From Chrysophaeum taylorii (taxonomy: Eukaryota; Sar; Pelagophyceae; Pelagomonadales; Pelagomonadaceae), in the NCBI GenBank assembly GCA_029834535.1, contig JAQMWT010000196.1, forward strand, positions 18,620 to 82,619: DNA of 64,000 nt. The letters are read 5' to 3'. Made by a program: the position numbers and the translations under genes. Shown in pieces: positions 10,000 to 20,300 of this stretch (positions are counted from its first letter, which is position 1; each line of letters begins with the position of its first letter). Below the pieces are notes generated by a model. It saw only the letters and a program-made list of their open reading frames with translations. It was not told the origin of the DNA and searched no databases.

Positions 10000-10530
10000 G
10001 CCTCTCTCGAAGAAGCACTGGCTTTCACACCAACCGATGTCAATGATTCTTCTGAACAAGATGACACGCCCCCTCTAGATCCGCGCACCGAGTTAAAGTT
10101 CAGTACGCGGCGGCTAAAACACACACCCGTCAAGTCTGTGCCGCGCGAAGTCTATCCTCATGGTACGGTCAAACATCTCAACGCCAAGGAACGTGCTAAC
10201 CGGTTCCACCGTAAGCACCATTGTCCGGATAGTGTGGCAACAAAGGCGGTCGAGATTCTTTCTCGCCCTGGGTTTGCAGCTTCAGAGATTGAATGAATAC
10301 AGAGATTTTTGCACAGACTGTATTCTTCACGACAAAAAAAAACACCGTCATTCTTCATTTCAACCCGACAAAGCCTAATTTCGAACAAACTCACCGTCCT
10401 GGTGAAGTGTGGGCTTGTGGTGGCGGCTATGTTTCTGTCTGATCTAAATGGGGTGGCTTCACTCGTTTGATTGTGCTCAAGGAACTCCTGTCAAAATTCC
10501 TTCTCGTGTATTCTAGATGCACAACCCACA
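10000..10530 (+). pseudogene. Element C integrase N-terminal region
   Basis: The block NAKERANRFHRKHHC, ATKAVEILSRPG and, in another frame, FCTDCILHDKKKH aligns with the HHCC zinc region of element B integrase (NFHNIHH, KAVQVIASPG, FCVDCTIHKK). After about 10400 the sequence still follows element B (GEVWACGGGYVSV-like text) but with several stops. The similarity ends near 10530, before the second catalytic Asp. Confidence 0.65.
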
Positions 10531-11014
10531 GCACCATTTCCATCGCAAGGGAGACGGGCCACGTCGACTTAGACTTCGACTACCTGTCGTTCGAGCACAG
10601 CGCGCTTGCTCTGCAAGACGACAATGTTTCGTGCCTGTTGATGTAGCACGACGCAAACATCTACCTGGCCAGTAATAATGGATTTCCACATGTTCTCCAC
10701 GTCGCGAACTATGATAGCTATATGACCGTCGTGCCATTATGGACAGACTTATGCACGTCGCATGCCTGTTACTCAACCATGGTGCAGACTTCAACGAGAT
10801 CTAGGCTGATGGGACGTCGCAACTTCAGCCTGAAAAGCCGAGCCTCAACGGCCACGTTGACGTCGTGCGTTTGCTTCACGAACATGGCGTGGATGTGAAT
10901 CAGGACAGGAACCACTGGTCGACACCGATAGCTGCTACCTGCGCAGCTGGGCATATAGGGGCAGTGCAGCATCTGCTCGCATTTCCCCAGCGTTTGGTTT
11001 CCAAGAGCTCGTAG
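10531..11014 (+). pseudogene. Ankyrin-repeat gene remnant
   Basis: The plus strand contains the ankyrin signatures ARETGHVDLDF near 10545, ACLLLNHGADFNEI near 10760 followed by a stop, and NGHVDVVRLLHEHGVDVNQD then STPIAATCAAGHIGAVQHLL at 10845-10985. Repeat spacing of ~33 residues fits at the downstream end. Stops and frame changes show decay. It abuts the broken end of element C, so the two were joined by deletion or the ankyrin gene was the insertion host. Confidence 0.65.
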
Positions 11015-11360
11015 CATACAACTCAGAAACCACTTTGGCTTACCACAAAGTTAAATATATAGGATCGAGTTGATCAAATTTGTTGGCGTGGGGTCAGACT
11101 CGAGCTTGCACGAATGACCTCGGAAACGTGACTGACGCCGGTGTCTTGAAAAGTCTCGATCGAACCTTACTGCCCGTCTCTCCAGCTGCGACGCCCGGGT
11201 TGCTTCGGGTCCGCCGTTTGAGTCCCTGCACCGAAGTCGACGTCAAAACCGCCTAGCTAACTAGAATCGCGACTAACTAGAATCGGGTTTTCGAGAACCG
11301 CGGATGTCGATCTTCATAATAGAAGAGCAACCGTACAGAGAAGCACAAGGCGAGAATTTA
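11015..11360. other. 3' flank of IFT122, no gene recognised
   Basis: About 350 bases without a credible open frame. A short direct repeat gactaactagaatcg lies at about 11256-11287. It would hold the IFT122 3' UTR on the minus strand. Confidence 0.4.
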
Positions 11361-14300
11361 TCAACAGGGCCCGGTGTCGCCGAGGTCCTTGAGTCGTGAG
11401 TAGGGGCAGTGTCCGTCGCGGAGGACGGCGAACTCGAAGTCTTCTTCGTGGAAGAAGCGGTGCTGGGAGATGGCGAGGTGGACATCGGGAAGCGCGGACT
11501 TGTAGAAGGTGGCGCGCATGCCTGGGTGTCGCGGGGCGCAGACATAGACTTCCTCGCGGCGCAAGGAAGCAAGGGTGTCGGCGTCAACAGTGACAGAAAC
11601 GTAGGCGTCGTCCTGGGTCGAGAGCGTGCGGTTGATGGCCTTAGTGAAGAGGTCGCCGTCGTCATCGTCACCGATTTGCTCGGTCGGCGGCTCGCGGATC
11701 AGGCTCAGAGCCTCGTCGTCGGTGATGGGGGGCGCCGGAAGGAACTCGATGAGCGGGAGAATGTCAAAGGTGAGGAAGGATCGGACGAAGGGATGGCCGC
11801 ACGAGGCGCAGACATCGCAGTTGTGGGAGCGGGCCGTCGCCGGATTGAGGAGAGCATTGGCCGCACCGCATCTGTAGCATACGGGGAGAAGATCGGGGGA
11901 ATCGCGGACGGGTTTGGCGTGAACAGTGACCATGTCGACCTCGAGCGAGTCGACCCAGGCCGCGTCGACCTTGGTGTGCGCAAGCTTGTCGTAAGCAAAC
12001 CGCGCCAGCTTGTAAGCGCCGAGCGTCTTGGCCTGCTTGGCGAGCGTGTACAAGATCTTAACGCGCGAGATGCCCAGTGGGGCTTCGTTCGTGCCTAGTG
12101 TGTTGACGAGAAATCGCGCAGCGTTAAACAACACCTCGGGCTGCACGGGCGTGAACGGTAAGAAGAAGCTCTCGAGGAAAGAGTAAGCGTAGTAGGCGTC
12201 GGCTTTTTCGAGGCACGACTGGTAAAATGGGAGAGCGTCATGCACCGCGTCGGGGCCGCCAGCCTCGAAGGCGCTTCGGAGGCTCTCGGTGGCAAGGCGC
12301 CAGTAGTAATACGAGGCATCTTTGAACCTCGACTCGACAACCGCGTTAAATGTGAGCTGTTCCATCATGCGCGAGGCCTGGTCGGGCCTCCCGGCCTTGC
12401 GATAAGCGTCGAGCGCCTCGTCGAACTGGTCGTGGAGCGCGAGGTATTCGGCGTATGGCAGGTAGAGCTTTTCGGTGTTTTTTCGCTCACCCGCGAGCGC
12501 GATCGCCTCGGCCCACTGCTGCTTGCGCACGTGCAGCTCGATCAGCATGTCGACATCGTCGAGCTTGGCGTACACCTCGCGCGCGAGCTCATCCTCTCCG
12601 GCGTCGAGAAAGTACGTCGCGCACTTGCGAAGAACGTCGCCCGTGACGGTGCGAGCGATCGACGCGAGCTGCTTGACCCATCCCGGGTGTCGACGCTCGC
12701 CTAGAAGCTGGACAGCGCGTGCGGGGTCCACAGACACGTACATCTCGGCCGCCGCGTTCCAATCTTCAATCTCCTCGGCCCACTCGGCCTGGCGTCGCAC
12801 GAGCTCGCGGCTATCGACGTCCGAGGACGCAGCAAACATCTTGGCCTCTTCCCACTGGCGGAGGTCAGCGAAGAGGTCGATCGCGAGCTGGACTTTGCCC
12901 GCCCTTGAAAAGACCTTTGCGGCTTCCTGGTATTGACCGGCGTAGGCAAGCAGCTCGCCCTGCAAAACATCGGCGTCTTTATCGTCTTTCAAGACTTCGA
13001 GCAGCCGGAGGTCGTGGACGCGCGAATAGGCTGCTCGCGCCGTCTCGAGATTCATCGCACGCGCCGCAGCGATTGCGAGTCGTCGCCAGTCGGCTTCCGT
13101 CACTCCCAAGCATGCGAGCTTGTGTGCGGTCTCGAAGTCCTTGTCGGCGATGTGTTGGCTTAGGGCTTGCGATTGAGGCAAGTCGACCGCTTCGACGCGA
13201 GTGCCGTCGACCACAAACACCTTGGAGCCCGCCGAACCCACGACGCGGCCCTTGATTTTGTGTTGGAGAGCGGGTTTATCGATGAATCGCACGGCGACCT
13301 TGTCCGAAAATTGCGAGTAGCAAACGCAGTCGTCGAGGTGCGCGTTGAACGCCGCGCCCGTCACGTCCTCTTCGACCATTACGACCTTGCTGCCCTCGTA
13401 AATCTGCAAAATCTGGCTCGTCGATAGCATCAAAAGCCGCTTGCGATCAGGCGAGAGCGAAGCGACCACGATTCCCGACGAGCTGGGGGGTACGAGTTCA
13501 ACGGGAAACGCGTTGTCGAGATACAGCTTGAGGACCGCGCCGTTCTCGAGGCCGACAATCAACCCTTCGCGACCGGCAGGTCCGCCGTCGACGACGATCG
13601 ATGTGATCGCGACGTCGAGAATCCACTGGCGCACGAGCTGCTGGTCCTGGTACAGCAAGAGCTTGGCTTCCGTACAAAGCAACACGTGGTGCGCCGTAAT
13701 GCCCACGAGTCTTTGGGACGACACTCCAGTGAGGCCATGCTCCTTTCTCAGGCGGTAGTGCAAATCGCCCTCGTCGCACTCGTAGACGTTGACGCGGTCT
13801 GGCAACTGAATCGCGAGGCGGTCCATATACAACGCAATATTCACGACGCGCTCGCGACTCTTGATACGGACGCGTTTCTCGGCTTGCTGCACGATGACGT
13901 CCGTCATTTTTTCGGTAAACGCAAAGCGGTCTGACGCCAACCCATAAACGGCCTCAAATTCGAGGTGCCAAAGCGAAATCGCGCCGCCATAGGACCCGAC
14001 CCCCACCGAGTTATTCCGGTGCGACACCACCGAAAACACCCACTCAGCGTCCTCGCAGATAGTCGCCAATCGCACACCTTCGCGCGTATAGAGCGCGGCC
14101 GTGCGATCCGAGCCGCCTACGACCAAATGCGGTCCGCACGGGCACAACGACACGGGATAGCTCCCAATTTTCCGCTCCTTGATAAGCACGCCGTTGTGGT
14201 AGAAGGCCAGCGTTTCGTCCCAGGCTCCCACGACCAGCGTGTCATCGCACCACGCGACGCACCACACGGGACCGTTCCGCTCGAACCGCGAGTGCTCGGC

Positions 14301-14798
14301 CGCCTTCTTGTCCCTGATCTGGACCGTGCCCGACGCCATCCCGAGCGCCAGCAAATCGCCCCACGTGCAGCTTAGGATTTTGCTCGAAATCTTGTGTTTC
14401 GTGACGCTCTTCTGCTCCTTACTCCACAGCCCGAAGTCGCTCGCTGTGCAACTCGTGAGTTGTTCAGATTTCGAGTAGCAAACGCATTGGATCGAGTCGT
14501 TGTGAGTGAACTTGAGGATGCCCTCCCCCTTGTCGTTCCAGATTATGACGGTACGGTCGGCGCCGCCCGACGCGAACCGAGACCCGCTCGGCGCGTACGC
14601 CAGAGCGTACACGGTGTCTTTGTGCCCGCGCAGCCGATGCCGCAAGTCGCCGTCGATTGTTGCGTACACGAGCACCAGCGACGACACGGCCACCACAACC
14701 TCCTTCCCGCTCGGCGCGTACGCCATTGAGTATACCGTCGCCTTGACATTCCCCTTTGGCGGCAACCCCGGGTCCTGCCATACCTGCTTCGCCTCCAT
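11361..14798 (-). CDS. IFT122: Intraflagellar transport protein 122 (IFT-A complex)
   Basis: An uninterrupted 1,145-residue frame. Residues 1 to ~300 form a first WD40 propeller, with GHKDTVYALAYAPSG, RFASGGADRTVIIW, FTHNDSIQCVCYS and SDFGLWSKEQKSVTKHK, all strongly IFT122-like; a second propeller continues to ~540. The rest is an alpha-solenoid of TPR-like helices, ending in a Cys-rich zinc-binding module (C974 and C977 in VCYRC, C994, C997 and C1000 in NCDVCASC) followed by PFVRSFLTFDILPLIEF. Length is close to that of animal and algal orthologues. IFT122 is a core subunit of the IFT-A train that carries cargo back from the flagellar tip and imports membrane proteins. The start is the first ATG, 60 bases from a LINE-like tail upstream. 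Stop is TGA, which argues against UGA reassignment in this nucleus. No introns. Confidence 0.95.
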   Translation of the reverse strand: MEAKQVWQDPGLPPKGNVKATVYSMAYAPSGKEVVVAVSSLVLVYATIDGDLRHRLRGHKDTVYALAYAPSGSRFASGGADRTVIIWNDKGEGILKFTHNDSIQCVCYSKSEQLTSCTASDFGLWSKEQKSVTKHKISSKILSCTWGDLLALGMASGTVQIRDKKAAEHSRFERNGPVWCVAWCDDTLVVGAWDETLAFYHNGVLIKERKIGSYPVSLCPCGPHLVVGGSDRTAALYTREGVRLATICEDAEWVFSVVSHRNNSVGVGSYGGAISLWHLEFEAVYGLASDRFAFTEKMTDVIVQQAEKRVRIKSRERVVNIALYMDRLAIQLPDRVNVYECDEGDLHYRLRKEHGLTGVSSQRLVGITAHHVLLCTEAKLLLYQDQQLVRQWILDVAITSIVVDGGPAGREGLIVGLENGAVLKLYLDNAFPVELVPPSSSGIVVASLSPDRKRLLMLSTSQILQIYEGSKVVMVEEDVTGAAFNAHLDDCVCYSQFSDKVAVRFIDKPALQHKIKGRVVGSAGSKVFVVDGTRVEAVDLPQSQALSQHIADKDFETAHKLACLGVTEADWRRLAIAAARAMNLETARAAYSRVHDLRLLEVLKDDKDADVLQGELLAYAGQYQEAAKVFSRAGKVQLAIDLFADLRQWEEAKMFAASSDVDSRELVRRQAEWAEEIEDWNAAAEMYVSVDPARAVQLLGERRHPGWVKQLASIARTVTGDVLRKCATYFLDAGEDELAREVYAKLDDVDMLIELHVRKQQWAEAIALAGERKNTEKLYLPYAEYLALHDQFDEALDAYRKAGRPDQASRMMEQLTFNAVVESRFKDASYYYWRLATESLRSAFEAGGPDAVHDALPFYQSCLEKADAYYAYSFLESFFLPFTPVQPEVLFNAARFLVNTLGTNEAPLGISRVKILYTLAKQAKTLGAYKLARFAYDKLAHTKVDAAWVDSLEVDMVTVHAKPVRDSPDLLPVCYRCGAANALLNPATARSHNCDVCASCGHPFVRSFLTFDILPLIEFLPAPPITDDEALSLIREPPTEQIGDDDDGDLFTKAINRTLSTQDDAYVSVTVDADTLASLRREEVYVCAPRHPGMRATFYKSALPDVHLAISQHRFFHEEDFEFAVLRDGHCPYSRLKDLGDTGPC

Positions 14799-14857
14799 CT
14801 TTTTCGGCCGGCGTTGTTTCGCGACGGCCTTCGAAGGTGGTTTTAAAGGTTCAAAAA

Positions 14858-14900
14858 TGGTCGACTACTAAGAGGGTGCGTGTGGGGGTAAAGGTTTAGG
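14858..14900 (-). repeat. Minimal 3' tail of LINE-like family 1
   Basis: The minus strand reads ccccacacgcaccctcttag then tagtcgaccat, matching the last ~40 bases of the family. It lies ~60 bases upstream of the IFT122 start codon and thus inside its promoter or 5' UTR. Confidence 0.6.
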
Positions 14901-14975
14901 AGTAAACTCAAGGGAATGAGCGTACACTGTGGGCGCCGAATAAACGCATCTTAGATTGGCTTGAAGGTTTAGGGT

Positions 14976-15612
14976 ATTTAAAGGTCGACTGCTTAGAGGG
15001 TGGGTGCAGTTGAATTAATAGGGGACTATAAAGGGGTGAGGGTTTCTTTTAGGTCGGGGTGTGTGCGTGCGGGGGCTTGAGGGCTTCGGTGCGCTGTGTG
15101 GGGACATGCGGGATGCGCCTAGAAGGCGAAAGTGAGTATCACGTTCAAGTGTGGGGGGAAAAGAAGTGGGGACTGCCTGAACGGCGGGGTTTTCCAAGGC
15201 CACACTGCTAGGGCGGGGGTGCGAGCAGGGGTCCAGGCGCATTTGGGTTGTGTGAAGACGCGAGAGGTGCCGGAAATGCGGAGATATCCCGTTCAGGGGT
15301 TCGGAGGGTTGTGTGAAGACGGGAGGGAAGCCTTAAAGGCGGGTTCATCGCCGAGCCACGGGGAAGGCGAAGAGAGGGCGGGCCCCGCCCGTAGGTCACA
15401 CGCATGCTGCCGCCGGACGTATGTGCGGCGAAGTGCGACGTCCTGCTGGGCACTGGCAGCCTGGGTGGGGCTACCCTTGGTGGCGACATGGCGGAGGGCG
15501 GTGAGGGCGTAGCGCGTTCGGCCCAAGACGCTGGCGATTTCCCACTCGCGGTGGATGCGGCGAACTTGGGCCGCCTTGGACTCTGTGACGTTGGCAGAGC
15601 CGCTTCCAACGA
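14976..15612 (-). mobile_element. 5'-truncated LINE-like family 1 copy
   Basis: Minus-strand sequence ending TTAGAG..GTCGACCTTTAA matches the copy at 30990-31917, including coding blocks (QVRRIHREW-like text, ALTALRHVA, ALRRTYVRR, YGRGPPSLRLP). Stops and shifts are present. It occupies a quarter of the region between the divergent IFT122 and EF-hand genes. Confidence 0.7.
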
Positions 15613-16940
15613 CCGGTGGGTCATCAGACCCGAAGTCTACTGTAAAAAAAGCCAGGCTTGCGGAAGGACTTGCAGCGCCGCCGTTCTTATGTCATCCGAT
15701 TGAGCGCTTGAAATTGCTAGCACCAAGAAGAGTGTTTTCCCAGGAAGGCGGTTCCACGGCATGCGTGCAACGCGGCAAGTTCCACGGAGCTGGCACCGGC
15801 GTGGCCTGAAAAGCGGAGCAGGCGGCAAGGTCGATTTCTCATGATCCCAAGTGCGCTTCAACGCGGTTAATCATGCGCGCGCAGTGGGCGTGTAATCCAG
15901 AGTTGGTTGTAGGCACCTTCTGTGAGGTATCACGATCGGGATGATCCGACGTAGACGGTTGGCTCGGGCAGAGACGCACTTTGACGAAAACGCGCATTCC
16001 CCGAGAGCGCCAAAGGCCGCCGAAGAGTTCTTAAGGCGCTTATTGACGGTTCGTCCTAACAGTCGCGAGTCGTCCCGAGGTCCTTGAACTCGGGATGCAT
16101 CGGTCGTTGTCGAAGTCGGAGAGACCCACGCCATTGTGGGGGCCTCTCAGGATCTTCATAGAGACCCCGGGACAGCGACGAAGAGTACCTCGATCTTCGA
16201 GACCAATCTCGACGCTTCGATTTCCCGCGCGAACTTTGGTGCTTCCACTCGGCGCGGTGCCGCATAAATGGCGATGTGCCGACGACTACCTCGTCGTCTG
16301 GGTTCGCCGACTCATCGAACGGGAGTTATGACCTGACCTCTATGACATGATGCAGCGTCGCTTGCATGCGGTGGGGCACCATGATGAGCATCATGACGAT
16401 GCTGACGCGCGAACCAAACGTCCTCCTAATATTATTCGAGATCCCTCGAGAAATTTGTGTGAAAACACTACCATTCGCATCCACAAAGTGACGGGATGAT
16501 CGAGCGCGATACTAGCGCATAAACGCGAGGCACCCATTGGAAAGTGCGACATGGTTTTGTTTGGCGGCCAGGCTGCGTTCTAGGCTCAACCGCGCATCGA
16601 CCGTCAAATCTAAGCAAGTCCACGCTTTGCTGTTCTGAAAGGTGTCGTGGGTTGGGCAAGTCGAGCTGCGCGCACATGGCAGTCACAATTGTGGTCGGGT
16701 TTGGGGTGTTTAAACATACAAGCGGGCTCTCGCCGCATCGATACCTGAACCGCATCTCCCACAGTCTGCCTATTTCCCGGGGCAGATGCGGAATGGCGCT
16801 TCGTGCGCTATGAGCTGCACTGGGAATTTATTCGTCGCTCGCAACAATTGTCGGGGAAGACGACGTTTGCAACAAAGAAACGCTCCTCCGAAACACCACA
16901 ACGAAGGCGAGTGTCGCGACGAGAGGTGGTGAGCCTTAAC
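15613..16940. other. Intergenic, no gene recognised
   Basis: About 1.3 kb with only short open frames on both strands, none with a recognisable motif or the strong GC-rich codon bias of the neighbouring genes. It probably contains the upstream region of the EF-hand gene. Confidence 0.4.
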
Positions 16941-16946
16941 GGGAAG

Positions 16947-17005
16947 AACAAACAAACAAACAAACAAACAAACAAACAAAACAAAGAAACAAAGAAACAA
17001 ACAAT
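16947..17005. repeat. (AACA)n microsatellite
   Basis: About ten units of aaca, degenerating into aaag/aaac words at the right end, ~300 bases upstream of the EF-hand gene. Confidence 0.9.
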
Positions 17006-17122
17006 GCCATCTTCCGACCGACAGACTCCTCATCGATCTCATTACGACGGGGGTTGATTGACTGGTCCTTCATAATTACTATTCCTTGTTGAACCCAAAA
17101 AAAAAACAAACACTTGCTCTTT

Positions 17123-17161
<39 letters not shown>
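17123..17161. repeat. (ATG)13 microsatellite
   Basis: Thirteen perfect or near-perfect atg units, preceded by an A-rich stretch at 17096-17112. It lies 140 bases before the start codon of the EF-hand gene and would be in its 5' UTR or core promoter. Confidence 0.9.
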
Positions 17162-17301
17162 GCATAATTACGATTGTACAACGCGTGATGAGAGTAATAA
17201 TAGTACAAATATACCACCCCCGCCGAAATGGAAATTTTGCCAGAGCGCGTCGTTGTGGCAAGGTGACGGAGTAACAGAAAGGCGGCTCAAGAAACATCAA
17301 A

Positions 17302-20300
17302 ATGGGAGGAGGAGCTTTGGACGAGGTCCTGGGGGAGTACGCTCGCGGCGGGAAGATAACGGCGGGGGACGTGCGGTGGGTGATGTGGGACCTCGGGAGG
17401 CACTTGCTCGCGGAGGAGGAGGCCGAGGCGCTCGTGGAGCTCGACGGCACGGGAGCTGGGGTGATCGACGTTGAGACGATGGTCGCATGGATCTCAAGGC
17501 GGGAGGAGGCGTGGGCCCGGTGGTGCGGCGAGGACTCGACGGTGCGGCTCGTGGTTCGGGCCGCGCGCGTGTTTCGGGAGTGCGACGAGGCGATGGACGG
17601 CGAGATCTCGGCGCGGGAGTTCACGCGCGTGCACCAACGGCTCGCGGAGGTCGGACTTGTACAGCAGGGGTTCCTGACGTGTCTGAAGGAGGTCGACCGC
17701 GAAGGGGACGGAGTGATCGAGTTCAACGAGTTCGCCGCCTGGATCGTGCGGCGGTCTCGGCAGCACGAGGAGGCCCCGCCGTCGCCGCTGCCCCTCGCGG
17801 GACCGCGGACTCCTCCTCCGCGGTCGAGTCCTTGGCTCGAGGACGCGGCGGGTTTGGGGGAGTGTCCGCGGGACGTGGCGGGGCTGCAGGAGGCCGTGCG
17901 GCTCGCGGCGGCGGCCGCCGCGGCGGCGACCGAGGAGCTGGCCGAGCTGGACCGCGAGTACGGGTCGGCGGCGCGCGACGCCGACGTCGCGCTCGCGGCT
18001 TGCGGGGACGCGGACGCGGCGACGTCGCGGCGGGAGGGCGAGGTGGTGCGGGCCGAGGCACGGCTCGCCGAGGCGCGGGACGAAATCGAGGCCGCGACGG
18101 GGTCGGTCGAGTCGGCGCGGAAGATCACGGCGGCGACGAGCCCAGGGGCGTCGGCGGGCGGGCTGTCGCTGTTCTACTCGCACACGCCGGTGGCCGTGAG
18201 CCAGGCAGTGATCGAGGCGGCCGACGAGCTGCGGTTGCTTCAGGACGAGGCGAACGACCACAAGATCTGCGAGGCGTGCGACGAGGCTCTCGCCGAGGGC
18301 CACGTGTTCGGGGCCGTCGGGAGCCTGGATCTGTCGACGTGTTCGGCGCGCGGGCTCGCGGGCGCGCTCGAGCTCGCGGCACGGCTGGGGGGTGCGAAGA
18401 CGCCTCGGGCGGCGTGGCTCGTCGCCGCCGCGGCCGAGGCCAAGACCGTGCGCGAGGCGCTCGTGGCGGGTCCCACGACCTGGGGGACGCGCGCCCTCGA
18501 CCCCCTTCGGCTGAGGGACGCCGCGGCCCGGCTCGACGCCGAAGCGATTCGTCTGCGCGGAGACGGCGACCTCGCGCCGTGGTACGCGTCGACGGGCATC
18601 GCGAAGGAGCTCGGGCTCGTCGCGGCGACGGCCGAGGCGCGGGCGGCGGCGAGTTCGCTGCGCGCGGCCGTGGTGGCGCAGCCGGTGACGGGGTCGCCGG
18701 GGGCTCTCGACGTGCGGTCGGCGCGCGCGGGGCTCGCGGCGCTCGAGGACGCGCTCGGCGCGAGCGACGCGCTTCGCGAGCCGACGCCTCACGTCTCGGC
18801 GCTGGCCGACGCCGCGCGCGCCGCGCTCCGGCTCCGCGAGGCGGCGTGCGCGGCCGTCGACGCGGACGCCCAGCAGCAGCACGACGACAGCGCGGCCCTC
18901 GCGCGGTCCGACTCGGTCGGCTCGCAGCTCTCGTCGCTCTCGGTCCAGTCGGCGCCGGCGCGGCACCTCGCGGCGGCGGCGGCGGCGCACCGGGCAGCAG
19001 CAGCATTGAGGACCCCAGGCTTAGACGAGGGCGGGCCGCTCTTCGAGGAACTCGAGGACGACGGGTCGACGGTCGCGCCGCTCGACGACGGCGCGGGCTC
19101 GGTCGCGCCGCGGCGGCTCGGGCGCGCGTACAAGGGTGGCGTCGACAAGGGCGCGGCGCTCTCGGCACTCTCGGCGGCCGTCGCCGTCTTGGCCTCGCTC
19201 CTCGACGCGCCGCTCCACGGCGGGGGCGACGACGACGGCGCGGGCGACGCCGAGGACTCGACGACGGCCTCGCTCCTCGGTCAGGAGAAGGCGCTCGTCG
19301 AGGCCGACTTGCACGATCGGATTATCGCGCGCGACGTGCCGCTCGCGCTCGCCGACGGGCGGACGGCCGGGCGGCCGGGGCCGGGGCTCCGCGTCGCGGC
19401 GAACGACGCGACCCTGGCGGCGCTCCGCGCGGCCACGGCCCACGCGCGCGAGTGGGCGGTGCGGTGCGGCACGTCGCGCGCCAAGGAGCTCCTCGAGCGG
19501 GCCGAACTGCTGCTCGCGTGTCGCGACGCCGCGAGCGAGGAGGACTGGGAGGCCGTCGACGCGGCGCTGAGCGGGGTCGCGACCTTTACGGTCTCCCATT
19601 CTCCGTCGTCGTCCTCCTCGTCGCCGCGGCACGCGGCCTCCAAGCTCCAGCACGCCAAGGCCCTCGCGGCCGCGGGGGCCGAGGTCGAGCTGCTGCGGCT
19701 CGAGGTGAACGATCGGAAGATGCGTTGCGCGGCGTACGATGCGTTGGCGACGGGGCGGGTCGTGGGCGTCGCTGGGGCGATCGACGTCGACACGAGCCCG
19801 TGCTCGCCGGCGGACCTCAACGCGGCCCACGTCTTCGCGACCGAGGAGCTCGGCGGGCCGCAGACGGCCGAGGCGCGGCGCGTCTACGCGACGGTCGGAA
19901 TCGTCGCGCGCGCGCGGAGCGCCTTGGCCGAGTGCGAGGGGTACTTTTGCGACGAGTGGGACTCGAACGAGGCTCTCTTTCCCGAGACCCTCCGGCCCTG
20001 CTACGACGCGATCGTCGCCGTCTCGCGCGAGCGCCACCCGACGCAGCCCGAGCTCGCGGCCGCGCTTCTCGACAAAGAGGGCGGCGCCGAGCTCGCGATC
20101 GTGCTGAGGACGGCCGAGGCGCGGCGCGTCGCCAAGGCGTTGCGCGCGGCCCTCTCGAGCGACGAGAGCGTCGCCAAGGGGCCCCTCGACGCCCTCGACC
20201 TCGCGGGCGCGCGCGCGTCGATCGAGGCGATCGAGACGGCCCTCGCCGACTTCGACCGCCTCGAGGTCCCGACCCCGCACACTTCGGCCCTCGCGGCCCT

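Larger units (their letters stand above)
6609..10530 (+). mobile_element. Ty1/copia element C, internal fragment with three insertions
   Basis: Plus-strand remnants follow the order protease, long spacer, integrase zinc region, all similar to element B, and stop within the integrase. The copy lacks LTRs and RT. It is split by a solo LTR (6879-7278), a helicase fragment on the other strand (about 7861-8028) and a short LINE-like tail (8535-8657). Similarity resumes at the expected residue after each interruption, which proves they are later insertions. Confidence 0.8.

Noticed and set aside
11409-12098. A 229-residue plus-strand frame over IFT122
   Set aside because: It is antisense to the conserved C-terminal coding region of IFT122 and has no domain.
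17121-18128. A 335-residue minus-strand Ser/Ala-rich frame ending in a poly-Ser run
   Set aside because: The poly-Ser is the (ATG)n microsatellite read in reverse, and the rest is antisense to the EF-hand gene.
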